Shown piece after piece: positions 27,197-36,105 of a stretch of 64,000 nucleotides of DNA. Both the position numbers and the translations under genes were made by a program. Below the pieces are notes generated by a model. That model saw only the letters and a list, made by a program, of their open reading frames with translations, made no database searches and was not told the origin of the DNA. The stretch spans positions 248,001 to 312,000 of the forward strand of contig NZ_RSEB01000005.1 in NCBI RefSeq assembly GCF_003933745.1, given 5' to 3'. Position 1 is the stretch's first letter, and every line of letters starts with the position of its first letter. This stretch comes from Glycomyces terrestris (lineage in GTDB: Bacteria; Actinomycetota; Actinomycetes; Mycobacteriales; Micromonosporaceae).

Positions 27197-27826
27197 ATGA
27201 TCGTGCAGAACCCTCTTCGACGCTGCGCCGCGCTCGGCGCGGCGTCGCTGCTGGCGCTCGCCGGCTGCTCCTTCGGCGGCGACGAGGAGGCGGCCTCGGA
27301 GGACCAGGCGGGCCTGACCGAGCTGAGCGAGCGCCTCGCCGGAGCCGAGGGCCACGCGTACACCGCCGAGTACCTCGTCGAGGGCTCGGACGACGAGCTG
27401 CTCGTGGCCGTCGACCCGGAGGCCGGGACGGCCGCAGTCGTCGTCGGCGACCGCCCGTCGCTGTGGTCGGGCGGGGACGAGGCCGAGCTCGGGGCCTGGC
27501 TCGCCGAGGAGCTCGACGGCCTGCTGCCGACCGACACCGACGTCGCCGCCTGGCTCGCCGCGGCCGCGGCCGACGCCGCCGCGTCGGCCGAGTTCTCCGA
27601 CACCACCCTCGCGGGCGAGCTCGCGAACTGCGTCGACGTCCAGGGCGCCGCGGACGCGCCGGTCGGGGCGTTCGAGGTGTGCGTGACCACCGTCGGCGTC
27701 ATCGCCTCGGTCACCGCGAAGGTCGGCGACACCGCGTACACCGCGAAGCTCGTCAACTACCACGACGGCGTCGACGCCGCCTGGCTCGACGACGTCACCG
27801 GCCAGGCGGGCACGAGCAACCAGTGA
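27197..27826 (+). CDS. putative lipoprotein of unknown function
   Basis: This 209-residue protein has a lipoprotein signal: RRCAALGAASLLALAGC with the lipobox Cys at about residue 24, then SFGGDEEAASEDQ. The mature domain is acidic and Ala-rich, and two cysteines (ELANCVDV and EVCVTTVG) may pair outside the cell. The general look resembles the LppX/LprAFG-like or DUF-type lipoproteins of actinobacteria, but no family is certain. A 26-base palindrome follows the stop. Confidence 0.75.
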   Translation: MIVQNPLRRCAALGAASLLALAGCSFGGDEEAASEDQAGLTELSERLAGAEGHAYTAEYLVEGSDDELLVAVDPEAGTAAVVVGDRPSLWSGGDEAELGAWLAEELDGLLPTDTDVAAWLAAAAADAAASAEFSDTTLAGELANCVDVQGAADAPVGAFEVCVTTVGVIASVTAKVGDTAYTAKLVNYHDGVDAAWLDDVTGQAGTSNQ

Positions 27827-27830
27827 GAAT

Positions 27831-27856
27831 CGCGCCGCGGCCGCGGCCGCGGCGCG
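27831..27856 (+). terminator. palindromic terminator after the lipoprotein gene
   Basis: A perfect 26-base G+C-only palindrome (half-site CGCGCCGCGGCCG) begins 4 bases after the stop codon. It would form a very stable hairpin. A second small palindrome, ACACCTGAACAGGTGT, is at 27897-27912. Confidence 0.65.
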
Positions 27857-28050
27857 TTACAGTCGCTCGGCGGGCCGGGCCCGGCGCAACGGGGGTACAC
27901 CTGAACAGGTGTCGGCGCCGGTCCGGCCCGCCGCTTCGCGAACCAGTCGAGGTAGGCCACATCACAAGCGATATCCCGGTTGCGGACCCCTCCGGAGTAC
28001 CATGTAAAGTTGTCGTCGTTGCCGCGGCAAGCCGCGAACGACAAGGCCAA

Positions 28051-28123
28051 GCTCCCGTCGTCTAGGGGCCTAGGACGCCGCCCTCTCAAGGCGGAAACGG
28101 CGGTTCGAATCCGCTCGGGAGTA
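28051..28123 (+). tRNA. tRNA-Glu (anticodon CTC)
   Basis: This 73-base cloverleaf has acceptor arm GCTCCCG/CGGGAGT. The anticodon stem CCGCC/GGCGG encloses the loop CTCTCAA, with CTC reading GAG. The T arm is CGGCGGTTCGAATCCGCTC. The 3' CCA is not encoded. It is the tRNA for the main Glu codon of a high-GC genome. Confidence 0.95.
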
Positions 28124-28142
28124 CAAGTAGAGAAACAGCTCA

Positions 28143-28167
28143 GAAGCCTCGGCATTGCCGGGGCTTC
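28143..28167 (+). terminator. terminator after tRNA-Glu
   Basis: GAAGCCTCGGC (28143-28153), ATT loop and GCCGGGGCTTC (28157-28167) pair with one G-U wobble. The hairpin starts 20 bases after the tRNA end. Confidence 0.65.
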
Positions 28168-28339
28168 AGTGCTGTCAGGCCCCCGCGGCCGGAACTCCCC
28201 GGTCCGGGCCGCTCCCGTCGCCTGCCGAGCCGGGCGGCGTCGCCTTCCCGGTACAGGTCATCCGGGTAGGACTCCGCCGGGCGTGCTGTTCTGGAATGAT
28301 CTACGCATCACTCCCGAACGGCATGAGACTGGAGCTGCC

Positions 28340-28702
28340 GTGCTGACGATCACCAAGGAGTTCCACTTCTCGGCCTCCCATGTGCTCGAAGGGCTGCCGA
28401 AGTGGCATCCGTGCGCTCGCATGCACGGCCACAACTACGTGGTCGTCCTCGAGCTGTCCGCTCCCGACGACAAGCTCGTCCCGCCCGGTTTCGTGCGGGA
28501 TTACCGCGATCTGGACGGCTTCAAGCAGTGGATGGACAAGACCCTCGATCATCGGCACCTGAACGAGGTGGTGGAGGTGCAGCCCACGTCCGAGCTGCTC
28601 GCCCGCTGGATCTTCGACCGCTGGATCGGGGAGTTCCCGGAGCTGACCGCGGTCAGGGTGCATGAGACGCCGAAGACGACCGCGGAGTACCGGCCCGGCT
28701 GA
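28340..28702 (+). CDS. queD: 6-carboxytetrahydropterin synthase / PTPS-family protein (QueD-like)
   Basis: This 120-residue tunnelling-fold enzyme has the zinc ligands His15 in FSASHVL and the pair in MHGHNY, plus the catalytic Cys in HPCARMHGH. The conserved DYRDLDGFKQWMDKTLDHRHLNE and the C-terminal VRVHETPKTTAEY are present. The Cys-x3-HGH pattern fits QueD (7-carboxy-7-deazaguanine pathway), but other queuosine genes are not nearby, so a different pterin role is possible. GTG at 28340 has GGAG 5 bases upstream. Confidence 0.88.
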   Translation: MLTITKEFHFSASHVLEGLPKWHPCARMHGHNYVVVLELSAPDDKLVPPGFVRDYRDLDGFKQWMDKTLDHRHLNEVVEVQPTSELLARWIFDRWIGEFPELTAVRVHETPKTTAEYRPG

Positions 28703-28747
28703 CCGGACCATCGGTCGGGGACCGGGGACGATCGGTCGGTGCCCGGC

Positions 28748-31354
28748 TCAGGAGGCGACGCCCTCACCATCCCGGATCCAGGTGTTCAAGCCCGGAGCGG
28801 CCTCGAACCGCCGCCGGAGGTCCGCGCCCTCGATCGACGCCGCCTTTCGAGCGAGCTCGGCCCGCGCGCGCTCCAGGAGCGTTGCCGCCTCCTCGTGCTG
28901 CTCGCCGGCGCTCAAGATGACGGCGGCGTGGTAGTACACCTCCTCGCTGCGCAGCGCCGGCTGCGGTCCCTTCTCGTTCAGCAGTCGCAGGCTGTCGAGG
29001 GCGCACTTCACCGCCTGCTCGGTCTCGTTGCGCGCCAGAGCGATCCGGGCCAGGAGCAGGTGTGCGGCGATTTCAGAGCGAACCATGCCGCTCTTGCGCG
29101 TCTCCTCGACCGTGCCGCGCGCGAAGCGCTCGGCCGCGTCGAGTCGACCCGCCGTGAGCGCCTCCTGCGCGTAGAGGTTGCGGACGATCGGGACGAGGTT
29201 GAGCAGCCAGGTCCGCTCGGTCTCCGCCCACGCCTCCTCGAGCAGCTCGGCGACCCGCTCCGCCGGCTCGCCCAGTGCGGCGAGTGCTGAAGCGAGCAGG
29301 GCCGTGTTGTAGGCGTGCCAGCCGGAGTCCCCGCCGCGGTCGGCCTCGAGGTCGCGGGCTTCGTGCAGCAGCTGGACGGCGCCGGCCAGGTCACCGAGGC
29401 AGATGCGAAGCTGCGCAAGGTAGTTCAGGGCGATCGGCAGTTCGGTCCGATTGGATTGCAGCCGGAGGCGCCGCACGGCGCGTTCGAGTCGGTCCGAGGC
29501 GTCGCCGAGGCGGCCCGAGTCGAAGAGGCTGATGCCGTACTGGATCTCTCCGAGGTTGCGGCTGTGCACCAGCACCGGGTCGTCGCTGTCGCGGATCCGG
29601 GCGTCCTCGACCCGCATGCGCTCGGCTTCGGCCAGCTGGGCTTCCCCTTCCGCGAGGTTCCGCTTCGACGCCTGCCGGCCGTACTCGATCTTCGCCACGT
29701 ACAGCGTCAGCGGGTCGTCGAGGGCTTCGGCGCGCGTCACGGCCAGGTGCAGCCGTTCGAGGCCGTGTTCCAGCCCTTCGGTCGCCATGAGGGTCTTGCC
29801 TCGCAGCATGGTGGCGCGGACCAGCAGCGCCGGGTCGCCCAGCCGTTCGGCGGCGGTCTCCGCCTGTGCCGCGAGCCGGTCGGTGTCCCGCTCCCCGGTG
29901 GCCTCGACGCGCCCTTTCCAGCGCACCTCGGACAGCGAGAGGTGCAGGAGCACCGCCTTCACGATTCGCTCGTCGCGTCCGGGCGCGGACTTTCGGAGTT
30001 TCGAAGCGGCGTCGTACGCCTCCCACGAGAGCCATTCGGCGTCGCCCAGGGAGAGGTTGACGGCGGCGGCATCCCGGGCGAGCGCGAGGTGGAAATCGCT
30101 CGACTCGGCCCGGCAGTAGTCCTCCGCGGCCCGAAGATGGCGGGCGATCTCCAAGCGCTGCTCGTAGGTCGCGTCCGAGCCCAATCGCCTGATCGCGGCC
30201 TGCGCGAGCCGTTCATGGTGCTCGCGGCGCTCGGCATCGCTCTGGGTCGCGTAGACGGCGTGCCACAGCGCCTGGTGCTGGAACCGGTAGTGGTCGGCCC
30301 GTTCTCTGAAGGCCCATTCGGGCGGTGCCGATCGCTCGATGAGCGGACTCGACCGGGCCAGGGCGTCCAGGGCGTCGCGAGTCTGACCGCCGTCGACGCC
30401 GGCGAGTTCGGCGACGGTGACGGAGTCGAACCAGAAGCCTTGCGCCGCGGCGCGTTTCAACAGTCTCCGGTCCTCTGACTGCATCTCGGGCTGCGCTTCG
30501 AGCCATGCCTCCAGGGACTCGGGGAGGACCGTGGACCGGTCCTCCAGCAGCTTCACGAGGAAGATCGGATGGCCTTGGGTCCGCTGCCCGATCTGGGCCG
30601 CGTAGCCCGGGGGCGCCTCCCGGAATTCATGATCCACCAGCTCGGCGACCGCTTCGGCCGGGAGCCCTCCGAGGTTGCGCCGACCGACGAGTCCGTCGAC
30701 CTCCCAAGTGGGCAGCAGCTGTTCGAGTGCGCTGCCGTCCTTGTGGTGGGGAACCCGCGCGAGCACCAGCCCGACCGGCACCGCGCGGTTGCGCAGCAGG
30801 CGTTCGAGCACTTGGAGGCTCAGTTCATCGCAGAAGTGCGCGTCGTCGACGACCAGCACGGTCGGGCGCTTCGCGATGCGCTCGGCGATCGCCTCGGCGA
30901 TCTTGACCGCGGCCGCCTGCTCGAACGGCAGGAGGCTGTCGAAGGGGATCGCGCCCGACGAGAGCGTGGTCTTCACGGCGTCGGTGCCGATGGCGACCAG
31001 AGGCTTGAGCACCGGGACGAACTCGGCGAGGAGCCCGGTGGTCGACTTGGCGACAGCGGCCGCGATCGGCTTCCGCCGCCACCGCCGCGGTGCTCGCGCC
31101 TCGAGTTCCAGAAGCAGGTCCACGACGGGCCCGAAGGTCCGGCCCGCACCGATCACCGGGTTGCAGCGCACCGTGAAGATCTCGACGGGAAGCTCTGCGC
31201 GCGACCGGCTGAACTCGGCCAGCAGCGCCGATTTCCCCATGCCCGAAGGTCCTTCGAGCACAGCGCATCGAAGCCCCGCGCCACCCGAGATCCCGCGCGC
31301 GAACTGCCGCAGCCAGGCGCCCTCTTCGGCGCGGTCGACGAAGAGCACAGACAT
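28748..31354 (-). CDS. large STAND-like ATPase with TPR-type repeats, no DNA-binding domain
   Basis: This 868-residue cytoplasmic protein has an N-terminal AAA/NTPase module like that of LuxR-family LAL regulators: FVDRAEEGAWL start, Walker A LEGPSGMGKSALL near residue 32, Walker B TVLVVDDAHFCDELS near 182. A helical lid region and about 450 residues of degenerate TPR-like helices follow (for example LALARNETEQAVKCALDSL). The C terminus ends GLNTWIRDGEGVAS with no LuxR helix-turn-helix, so it is not an ordinary LAL activator. A signal-sensing switch needing a partner is inferred. Confidence 0.82.
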   Translation of the reverse strand: MSVLFVDRAEEGAWLRQFARGISGGAGLRCAVLEGPSGMGKSALLAEFSRSRAELPVEIFTVRCNPVIGAGRTFGPVVDLLLELEARAPRRWRRKPIAAAVAKSTTGLLAEFVPVLKPLVAIGTDAVKTTLSSGAIPFDSLLPFEQAAAVKIAEAIAERIAKRPTVLVVDDAHFCDELSLQVLERLLRNRAVPVGLVLARVPHHKDGSALEQLLPTWEVDGLVGRRNLGGLPAEAVAELVDHEFREAPPGYAAQIGQRTQGHPIFLVKLLEDRSTVLPESLEAWLEAQPEMQSEDRRLLKRAAAQGFWFDSVTVAELAGVDGGQTRDALDALARSSPLIERSAPPEWAFRERADHYRFQHQALWHAVYATQSDAERREHHERLAQAAIRRLGSDATYEQRLEIARHLRAAEDYCRAESSDFHLALARDAAAVNLSLGDAEWLSWEAYDAASKLRKSAPGRDERIVKAVLLHLSLSEVRWKGRVEATGERDTDRLAAQAETAAERLGDPALLVRATMLRGKTLMATEGLEHGLERLHLAVTRAEALDDPLTLYVAKIEYGRQASKRNLAEGEAQLAEAERMRVEDARIRDSDDPVLVHSRNLGEIQYGISLFDSGRLGDASDRLERAVRRLRLQSNRTELPIALNYLAQLRICLGDLAGAVQLLHEARDLEADRGGDSGWHAYNTALLASALAALGEPAERVAELLEEAWAETERTWLLNLVPIVRNLYAQEALTAGRLDAAERFARGTVEETRKSGMVRSEIAAHLLLARIALARNETEQAVKCALDSLRLLNEKGPQPALRSEEVYYHAAVILSAGEQHEEAATLLERARAELARKAASIEGADLRRRFEAAPGLNTWIRDGEGVAS

Positions 31355-31406
31355 GGGGGTCCCATCTACTCGAGCACATGTTGCCCTGGAACGGATCGGT
31401 CCCTCC

Positions 31407-31437
31407 ACGATAAGGCATCAAACGGACCTGTCAGGTC
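31407..31437 (-). promoter_or_regulatory. candidate promoter with overlapping palindrome, STAND ATPase gene
   Basis: On the minus strand CTGACA (31429-31434) and TATCGT (31407-31412) are 16 bases apart, about 50 bases before the ATG at 31354. The -35 lies inside the perfect palindrome GACCTGTCAGGTC (31425-31437). A repressor bound there would block this promoter. Confidence 0.4.
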
Positions 31438-31602
31438 ACGGCGACGAGCGAACCGGACCTTCCGCGGTCGTCGGAGGTCAAGGGCTGTCAGGAGGGTCCG
31501 GCGCGGTGCTCGCGCCCGCGCGGCGGTTCGGACGGCTTCGGCCGGCAGGCTCGACACTCGCTCGGCGGCGACGGCCGGGCCGGGGCCTTCGGGCGGTCCG
31601 GG

Positions 31603-32529
31603 TCAGTGCATGGTCGGCGCTGCCGCCGGTGTGTCGCCGGCGGCCGCGGCTCGGCGTTGCCGTTGCCAGCGGGTGCAGGCGATGGCGGTGGCGGCGAGGA
31701 GGGTGAGGGCGGCGGGGAGGCCGCCTTCGGTGCCGAAGTCGCCGCCGGTGAGCCAGTCGGCCGATCCGGGCGCGGGGGCGAGGAAGACGAGCGAGGCGGT
31801 TTGGGGGTCGCTGCCGGAGACGGGGATGCCGTAGACGTTGCCCATGCCGAAGTTCCATCCGGCGTGGATGCCGCAGACGAGCCACAGCGACCGCAGCGCC
31901 AGGGCGGTGAAGGTGGCGAAGAGGGCGTACAAGGTGATGGTGGCGAACGGCAGGGGCTCGACCACGCCGTGGACGAGGGCGAAGATCACCGCGCCCAGGC
32001 CGATGGCCAGCCAGCCGGGGAGTCCCTGCGCGAAGCTCTGGAACAGGAAGCCGCGGGTGAGGAGCTCCTCGTTCGCGCCCTGGGCGATGACGGTGGCGGT
32101 GAGGGCGACGACGAGCGGGAGGGCCGCGGCGCCGGCGGTCGCGTCCTGCGGGGCGGGCGCGGTCTGATAGGAGCCGGTGGCCCACAGGAACAGGATCGGG
32201 ACGGAGATCATCGCGAGCCCGACGGCCACGCCGAGGAGCAGCACCAGCAAGCCGCGGCCGGGCCGGCGCAGGCCGAGGGTGGCGATGCGGCGGCGTTCGA
32301 ACCAGGCGATCCAGGTGAACAGCAGCCCGATCGTGAGCAGGTTCGCGACCGCTTCCTGCACCTGCGCGGCCGGCGAGCCGTCCGGGCCCGGCCAGGCCAC
32401 GGCGAGGGCGGTCATGACGGCGAGCTGGAAGGCGAAGAGGCCGAGGAAGACGATGATCGCGGCCCACCACACCGTGACGCTCCGACCGGTCGCGGCGTCC
32501 TGGATGAACGGATCGGCGCGAAGCGACAT
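31603..32529 (-). CDS. CPBP-family intramembrane metalloprotease
   Basis: This 308-residue protein has about eight membrane helices and the CPBP/Abi motifs: EELLTRGFLF (EExxxR), FALVHG (FxxxH) and HAGWNF (HxxxN). The family includes eukaryotic Rce1 CAAX proteases; bacterial members are linked to bacteriocin self-immunity or membrane-protein processing. No bacteriocin gene is adjacent. It reads leftwards, divergent from the LacI-type regulator; the fructan operators lie over 220 bases from its ATG, so joint control is not implied. Confidence 0.9.
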   Translation of the reverse strand: MSLRADPFIQDAATGRSVTVWWAAIIVFLGLFAFQLAVMTALAVAWPGPDGSPAAQVQEAVANLLTIGLLFTWIAWFERRRIATLGLRRPGRGLLVLLLGVAVGLAMISVPILFLWATGSYQTAPAPQDATAGAAALPLVVALTATVIAQGANEELLTRGFLFQSFAQGLPGWLAIGLGAVIFALVHGVVEPLPFATITLYALFATFTALALRSLWLVCGIHAGWNFGMGNVYGIPVSGSDPQTASLVFLAPAPGSADWLTGGDFGTEGGLPAALTLLAATAIACTRWQRQRRAAAAGDTPAAAPTMH

Positions 32530-32753
32530 GGCACACCTCCGGGACCGCGTCGGACCCGGCCGACGGCACCACGCGGCCCAGATCGGGCCGCGTGGCGACA
32601 GTCTAGGCCCGAATCGTCCACATTATTCGCGTTCTTCCGGCTTCGCAGCACATCGCGAACCCGGGTCCGCGCCGTCCGTCCGGGTCCCGGCGGGTGTTGC
32701 GGGATTGTGACCGGCGGGTGTTGACTTCGCCGCCGCGCGGCCGTAGATTCTCG

Positions 32754-32767
32754 GTTAATCGATTAAC
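32754..32767. promoter_or_regulatory. LacI-family operator O1
   Basis: GTTAATCGATTAAC is a perfect 14-bp palindrome with a central CG, the classic form for LacI/GalR repressors, 64 bases upstream of the regulator start. The identical core recurs at 32797-32812. Confidence 0.8.
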
Positions 32768-32794
32768 GCATGCACGTGATGCACGTGCGGCGGT

Positions 32795-32814
32795 TGAGTT
32801 AATCGATTAACTCA
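32795..32814. promoter_or_regulatory. LacI-family operator O2
   Basis: TGAGTTAATCGATTAACTCA is a perfect 20-bp palindrome, centred 42 bp (four helical turns) from O1, and lies just ahead of the regulator start. The two sites on the same DNA face suit cooperative binding and autoregulation of the fructan operon. Confidence 0.85.
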
Positions 32815-32830
32815 CGAAGGGAAGTCAACG

Positions 32831-33850
32831 GTGACCAAGCAGCCCCGACTGGCCGACGTCGCGAAGGCGGCCGGCGTGTCGACCGCGACCGCCTCCATGG
32901 CGCTCAACGACACCGGCGGGCGCCGGATCGGCGCCGAGACCCGGGAGCGGGTGCGGGCGGCCGCGGCCGAGCTGGGGTACCGGCCGAACACCGTCGCCCG
33001 GGGGCTGCGCACCCGCCGCACCCAGATGATCGGGTTCGTCGGGGACGACGTCGCCACGACCCCCTTCGCGGGCCAGATGATCCGGGGCGCGCACGAAGCG
33101 GCCCGCGGGGCCGGGTTCCTCCTGCTCATGGTCGACACCTCGGGCGACCGGGCCGAGACCGAGGAGGCGATCGCCGCGCTCCAGGAGCGCCAGATCGACG
33201 GCATCCTGCTGGCCACCATGTACCACCAGGTCATCGAGGTCCCGGAGGGCATCGGCGCGACGCCGCACGTCCTCCTGGACGCCCGCACGCCGGACGGCTC
33301 GGCCTCCTCGGTCGTGCCCGACGAGCGCGGCGGGACCCTCGGGGTCCTCGCCGAGCTCACCGGCGCCGGGCACACCCGCATCGGGCACCTGACGACCACC
33401 GAGGACGTCGAGGCCCGCGCGATCCGGCTCGCGACCTGGCGCGAGCGCGTCGAGGCCAACGGGCTCGACCCCGCCGACCTGCTCGTCGAGGTCGAGCACG
33501 CGCTCACCCTCGACGGCTACGAGGGCGCGATGCGGATGCTCGCGCGGCCGGACCGGCCCACCGCCGTGTTCTGCTACAACGACCGGATGGCGATGGGCGT
33601 CTACCGCGCCGCCGCCGAACTCGGCCTGGGCATCCCCGGGGACCTGTCGGTCGTCTCCTACGACGACCAGGAGCTCATCGCCCCCGAGCTCTTCCCCGGC
33701 CTCACCTCCGCCGCCCTGCCCCACTACGAGATGGGCCGCTGGGCCGTCCGCGAGCTCCTGCGCCGCCTCGACGACCCCGCCGCCGCGCCCGTCCAGCACC
33801 TCATGCCCTGCCCGACGGCCCGCCGGCAGTCCGTCGCGGCCCCTCACTGA
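32831..33850 (+). CDS. LacI-family regulator of the fructan locus
   Basis: This 339-residue repressor has the N-terminal helix-turn-helix PRLADVAKAAGVSTATASMAL and the hinge GYRPNTVARGLRT. A periplasmic-binding-protein-like effector domain follows, including VFCYNDRMAMGVY and GDLSVVSYDDQE. It starts with GTG at 32831 after GAAGGG. As first gene of the fructan operon with two palindromic operators in front, it should repress itself and the downstream importer genes until a fructose-containing sugar binds. Confidence 0.94.
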   Translation: MTKQPRLADVAKAAGVSTATASMALNDTGGRRIGAETRERVRAAAAELGYRPNTVARGLRTRRTQMIGFVGDDVATTPFAGQMIRGAHEAARGAGFLLLMVDTSGDRAETEEAIAALQERQIDGILLATMYHQVIEVPEGIGATPHVLLDARTPDGSASSVVPDERGGTLGVLAELTGAGHTRIGHLTTTEDVEARAIRLATWRERVEANGLDPADLLVEVEHALTLDGYEGAMRMLARPDRPTAVFCYNDRMAMGVYRAAAELGLGIPGDLSVVSYDDQELIAPELFPGLTSAALPHYEMGRWAVRELLRRLDDPAAAPVQHLMPCPTARRQSVAAPH

Positions 33851-33878
33851 AACCCTCGCTGCCCGAATCGGAGTGAAC

Positions 33879-35156
33879 ATGCAACGACGCCGCTTCTTCC
33901 AACTCGCCGCCGCCTCAGGCGGCGCGGCCCTGGCCGGACCCGCCCTCACCGCCTGCTCGGCCCGGGGCGGCTCGGCCGACGGCGAGCTGCTCCTGTGGAG
34001 CCACAACGCCGGGAGCCCCCTCGAGATCGAGGTGACCGAGTCGATCATCGAGGCGTTCAACGGCTCGCAGGACGCGTACACCGCGACCCTCGAGCCGTTC
34101 CCGCAGGACGTCTACAACGACACCGTGAACGCCGCCGCGCTCTCGGGCGACCTGCCCGACCTGCTCACCGTCGACGGGCCGAACGTCGCGAACTGGGCCT
34201 GGGCCGGGCACCTCCAGCCCCTCGCCCTCGACGCCGCCGTCACCGACCGGTTCCTGCCCTCGGTCCTCGGCCGCTTCCAGGACGAGCTGTACGCCATCGG
34301 GCACTGGGAGGCCGCGTGCTCGGTCTTCGCCCGCCAGTCCGTGCTCGAGGCCGCCGGGGTGCGCATCCCCACGATGGAGCAGCCGTGGACCCGCGAGGAG
34401 TTCGACGACGCGCTCCTCCAGGTCGCCGGCTCCGGCGGCTACCAGTACGCGATCGACTTCTCCACCGCCGACACCGGCGAGTGGTACCCGTACGCGTTCT
34501 CGCCGTTCCTCCAGAGCTTCGGCGGCGACCTCATCGACCGCGAGACCCACCTGAGCGCCGCCGGCGTCCTCAACGGACCCGAGGCCCTCGCCTGGGGCCA
34601 GTGGTTCCAGGGCCTGTTCACCAGCGGGCTCGCGAACGTCGAGTCCCCCGGCGGGGCCGAGGACTTCATGCAGGGCAAGGCCGCCATGGCCTTCCACGGC
34701 AACTGGGGCGCGCTCGCCGCGGCCGACCTCTACGACGACGTGCTGTACCTCCCGCCGCCGGACTTCGGCGCCGGGCCCAAGATCGGCGGCGGCTCCTGGC
34801 AGTGGGCCGTCACCTCCACCGCGGACGGCGCCGGCGCGAACGAGTGGCTCGCCACCGCCGTCTCCGACGAGTACGTGGCCGAGTACGCCAACCGCACCGG
34901 CCTCATCCCCGCGACCGACGCCGCCGCCGAGCTCACCGAGCACTACGGCACGGACGGGAAGCTGCGCATGATGGTCGACTACTCGAAGGCGTACGCGGTG
35001 CTGCGGCCCGAGACGCCCGCGTACACCGTGATCGCCTCCGTGTTCGGCCAGTACACCGGCGACATCATCCACGGCGGCGACGTCCAGGAGAGCCTCGACG
35101 CCATGGTCGCCGAGATCGACGCCGACATCGAGTCCAACGCCGGATACGGGTTCTAG
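33879..35156 (+). CDS. carbohydrate-binding lipoprotein of a CUT1 ABC importer
   Basis: This 425-residue solute-binding protein has a Tat-type lipoprotein signal: MQRRRFFQLAAASGG followed by ALTAC with the lipobox Cys near residue 26. The mature protein is of extracellular family 1 (ELLLWSHNAGSPLEIEVTE; QGKAAMAFHGNWGALAAADL). It should bind fructo-oligosaccharides released by the secreted fructanase at the end of the locus. The ATG at 33879 is preferred because GGAG lies 5 bases upstream; a GTG at 33873 overlaps that site. Confidence 0.92.
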   Translation: MQRRRFFQLAAASGGAALAGPALTACSARGGSADGELLLWSHNAGSPLEIEVTESIIEAFNGSQDAYTATLEPFPQDVYNDTVNAAALSGDLPDLLTVDGPNVANWAWAGHLQPLALDAAVTDRFLPSVLGRFQDELYAIGHWEAACSVFARQSVLEAAGVRIPTMEQPWTREEFDDALLQVAGSGGYQYAIDFSTADTGEWYPYAFSPFLQSFGGDLIDRETHLSAAGVLNGPEALAWGQWFQGLFTSGLANVESPGGAEDFMQGKAAMAFHGNWGALAAADLYDDVLYLPPPDFGAGPKIGGGSWQWAVTSTADGAGANEWLATAVSDEYVAEYANRTGLIPATDAAAELTEHYGTDGKLRMMVDYSKAYAVLRPETPAYTVIASVFGQYTGDIIHGGDVQESLDAMVAEIDADIESNAGYGF

Positions 35157-35158
35157 CG

Positions 35159-36103
35159 ATGGCGATCGCCGTCGAACGGCCGGTGGAGGGCGCCGCGCAG
35201 GCGGCCCCTCCGCCGCGCCGCCGCAGCCGCTCCCGCGCCGAGCAGCGGGCCGCGACCGCGTTCGCGGTCCCCGGGGTCGTGCTCCTCCTCGTGTTCGTCA
35301 TCGGGCCGGCGGTCGTCTCGCTCGTGCTGGCGTTCACCAACGCCCGGCTCGTGTCCCCGACGCCGCCGGAGTTCACCGGGCTCGAGAACTTCCAGCGGGC
35401 CTTCACCGAGGACGCCCTCTTCCGGCGGTCCCTGCTGAACACCTTCGTGTTCGCGGCCGTCGTCGTCCCGCTCCAGGGCGGGCTCGGCCTCGTCCTCGCG
35501 CTCCTGGTGAACCAGCGGATCGCCGGGCGAAACCTGTTCCGCACCATCTACTTCCTGCCGGTGATCACCTCGATGGTCGTCGTCAGCCTCCTGTGGCGCT
35601 TCCTCTACCAGGAGGACGGCCTGATCAACTCCGGGCTGTCGCTCCTCACCGGCGGCGCCTGGGCCGGGCAGGCGTGGCTCGCCGAGCCCTCGACCGCCAT
35701 GGGCGCCATCGTGGTCATGAGCGTCTGGCAGGGCGTCGGCTTCCACATGGTCATCTGGCTCGCGGGCCTCCAGACCATCCCCGAGGAGGTGTACGAGGCC
35801 GGCGCGCTCGACGGCGCCACGCCTTGGCAGCGGTTCCGGCACCTGACGCTGCCGCTCCTCAAGCCCACGTTCGTGTTCGTGCTCATCACCATCACGATCG
35901 CCGCGATGAGCCTGTTCGTGCAGGTCAACATCATGACCGGCGGCGGCCCCGTGGGCTCGACGAGCACGCTGGTGCTCCAGATCGTCCAGAAGGGATTCCA
36001 GCAGCAGCAGATGGGCTACGGCGCCGCGCTCTCGCTGGTGTTCTTCTGCATCGTGCTCGCTCTCGCGCTCCTCCAGCGGCGCCTGACCCGGGACGGGGAC
36101 TGA
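35159..36103 (+). CDS. sugar ABC transporter permease (MalF type)
   Basis: This 314-residue inner-membrane permease has six predicted helices. The cytoplasmic EAA loop is EVYEAGALDGATPWQRFRHL, which docks on the ATPase. The N terminus has a long Arg/Pro-rich cytoplasmic segment before the first helix. The ATG lies 2 bases after the binding-protein stop, so translation is coupled. No ATPase gene follows in the operon. Confidence 0.93.
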   Translation: MAIAVERPVEGAAQAAPPPRRRSRSRAEQRAATAFAVPGVVLLLVFVIGPAVVSLVLAFTNARLVSPTPPEFTGLENFQRAFTEDALFRRSLLNTFVFAAVVVPLQGGLGLVLALLVNQRIAGRNLFRTIYFLPVITSMVVVSLLWRFLYQEDGLINSGLSLLTGGAWAGQAWLAEPSTAMGAIVVMSVWQGVGFHMVIWLAGLQTIPEEVYEAGALDGATPWQRFRHLTLPLLKPTFVFVLITITIAAMSLFVQVNIMTGGGPVGSTSTLVLQIVQKGFQQQQMGYGAALSLVFFCIVLALALLQRRLTRDGD

Positions 36104-36105
36104 CC

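Larger units (their letters stand above)
32530..32830. other. divergent intergenic region, 301 bp
   Basis: The gap separates the CPBP gene and lacI-type gene. The right half carries two operator palindromes and a repeated TGCACGTG stretch (32770-32789, GCACGTGATGCACGTGC). The left half holds the presumed CPBP promoter, with no feature I can define. Confidence 0.45.

Noticed and set aside
28124-28339. preQ1 riboswitch before queD
   Set aside because: The 216-base leader contains a tRNA terminator and GC-rich sequence but no recognisable preQ1 aptamer pattern.
33995-36103. Single long frame spanning the binding protein and first permease
   Set aside because: Its first two thirds are Arg-rich out-of-frame translation of the binding-protein gene; the permease begins at ATG 35159.
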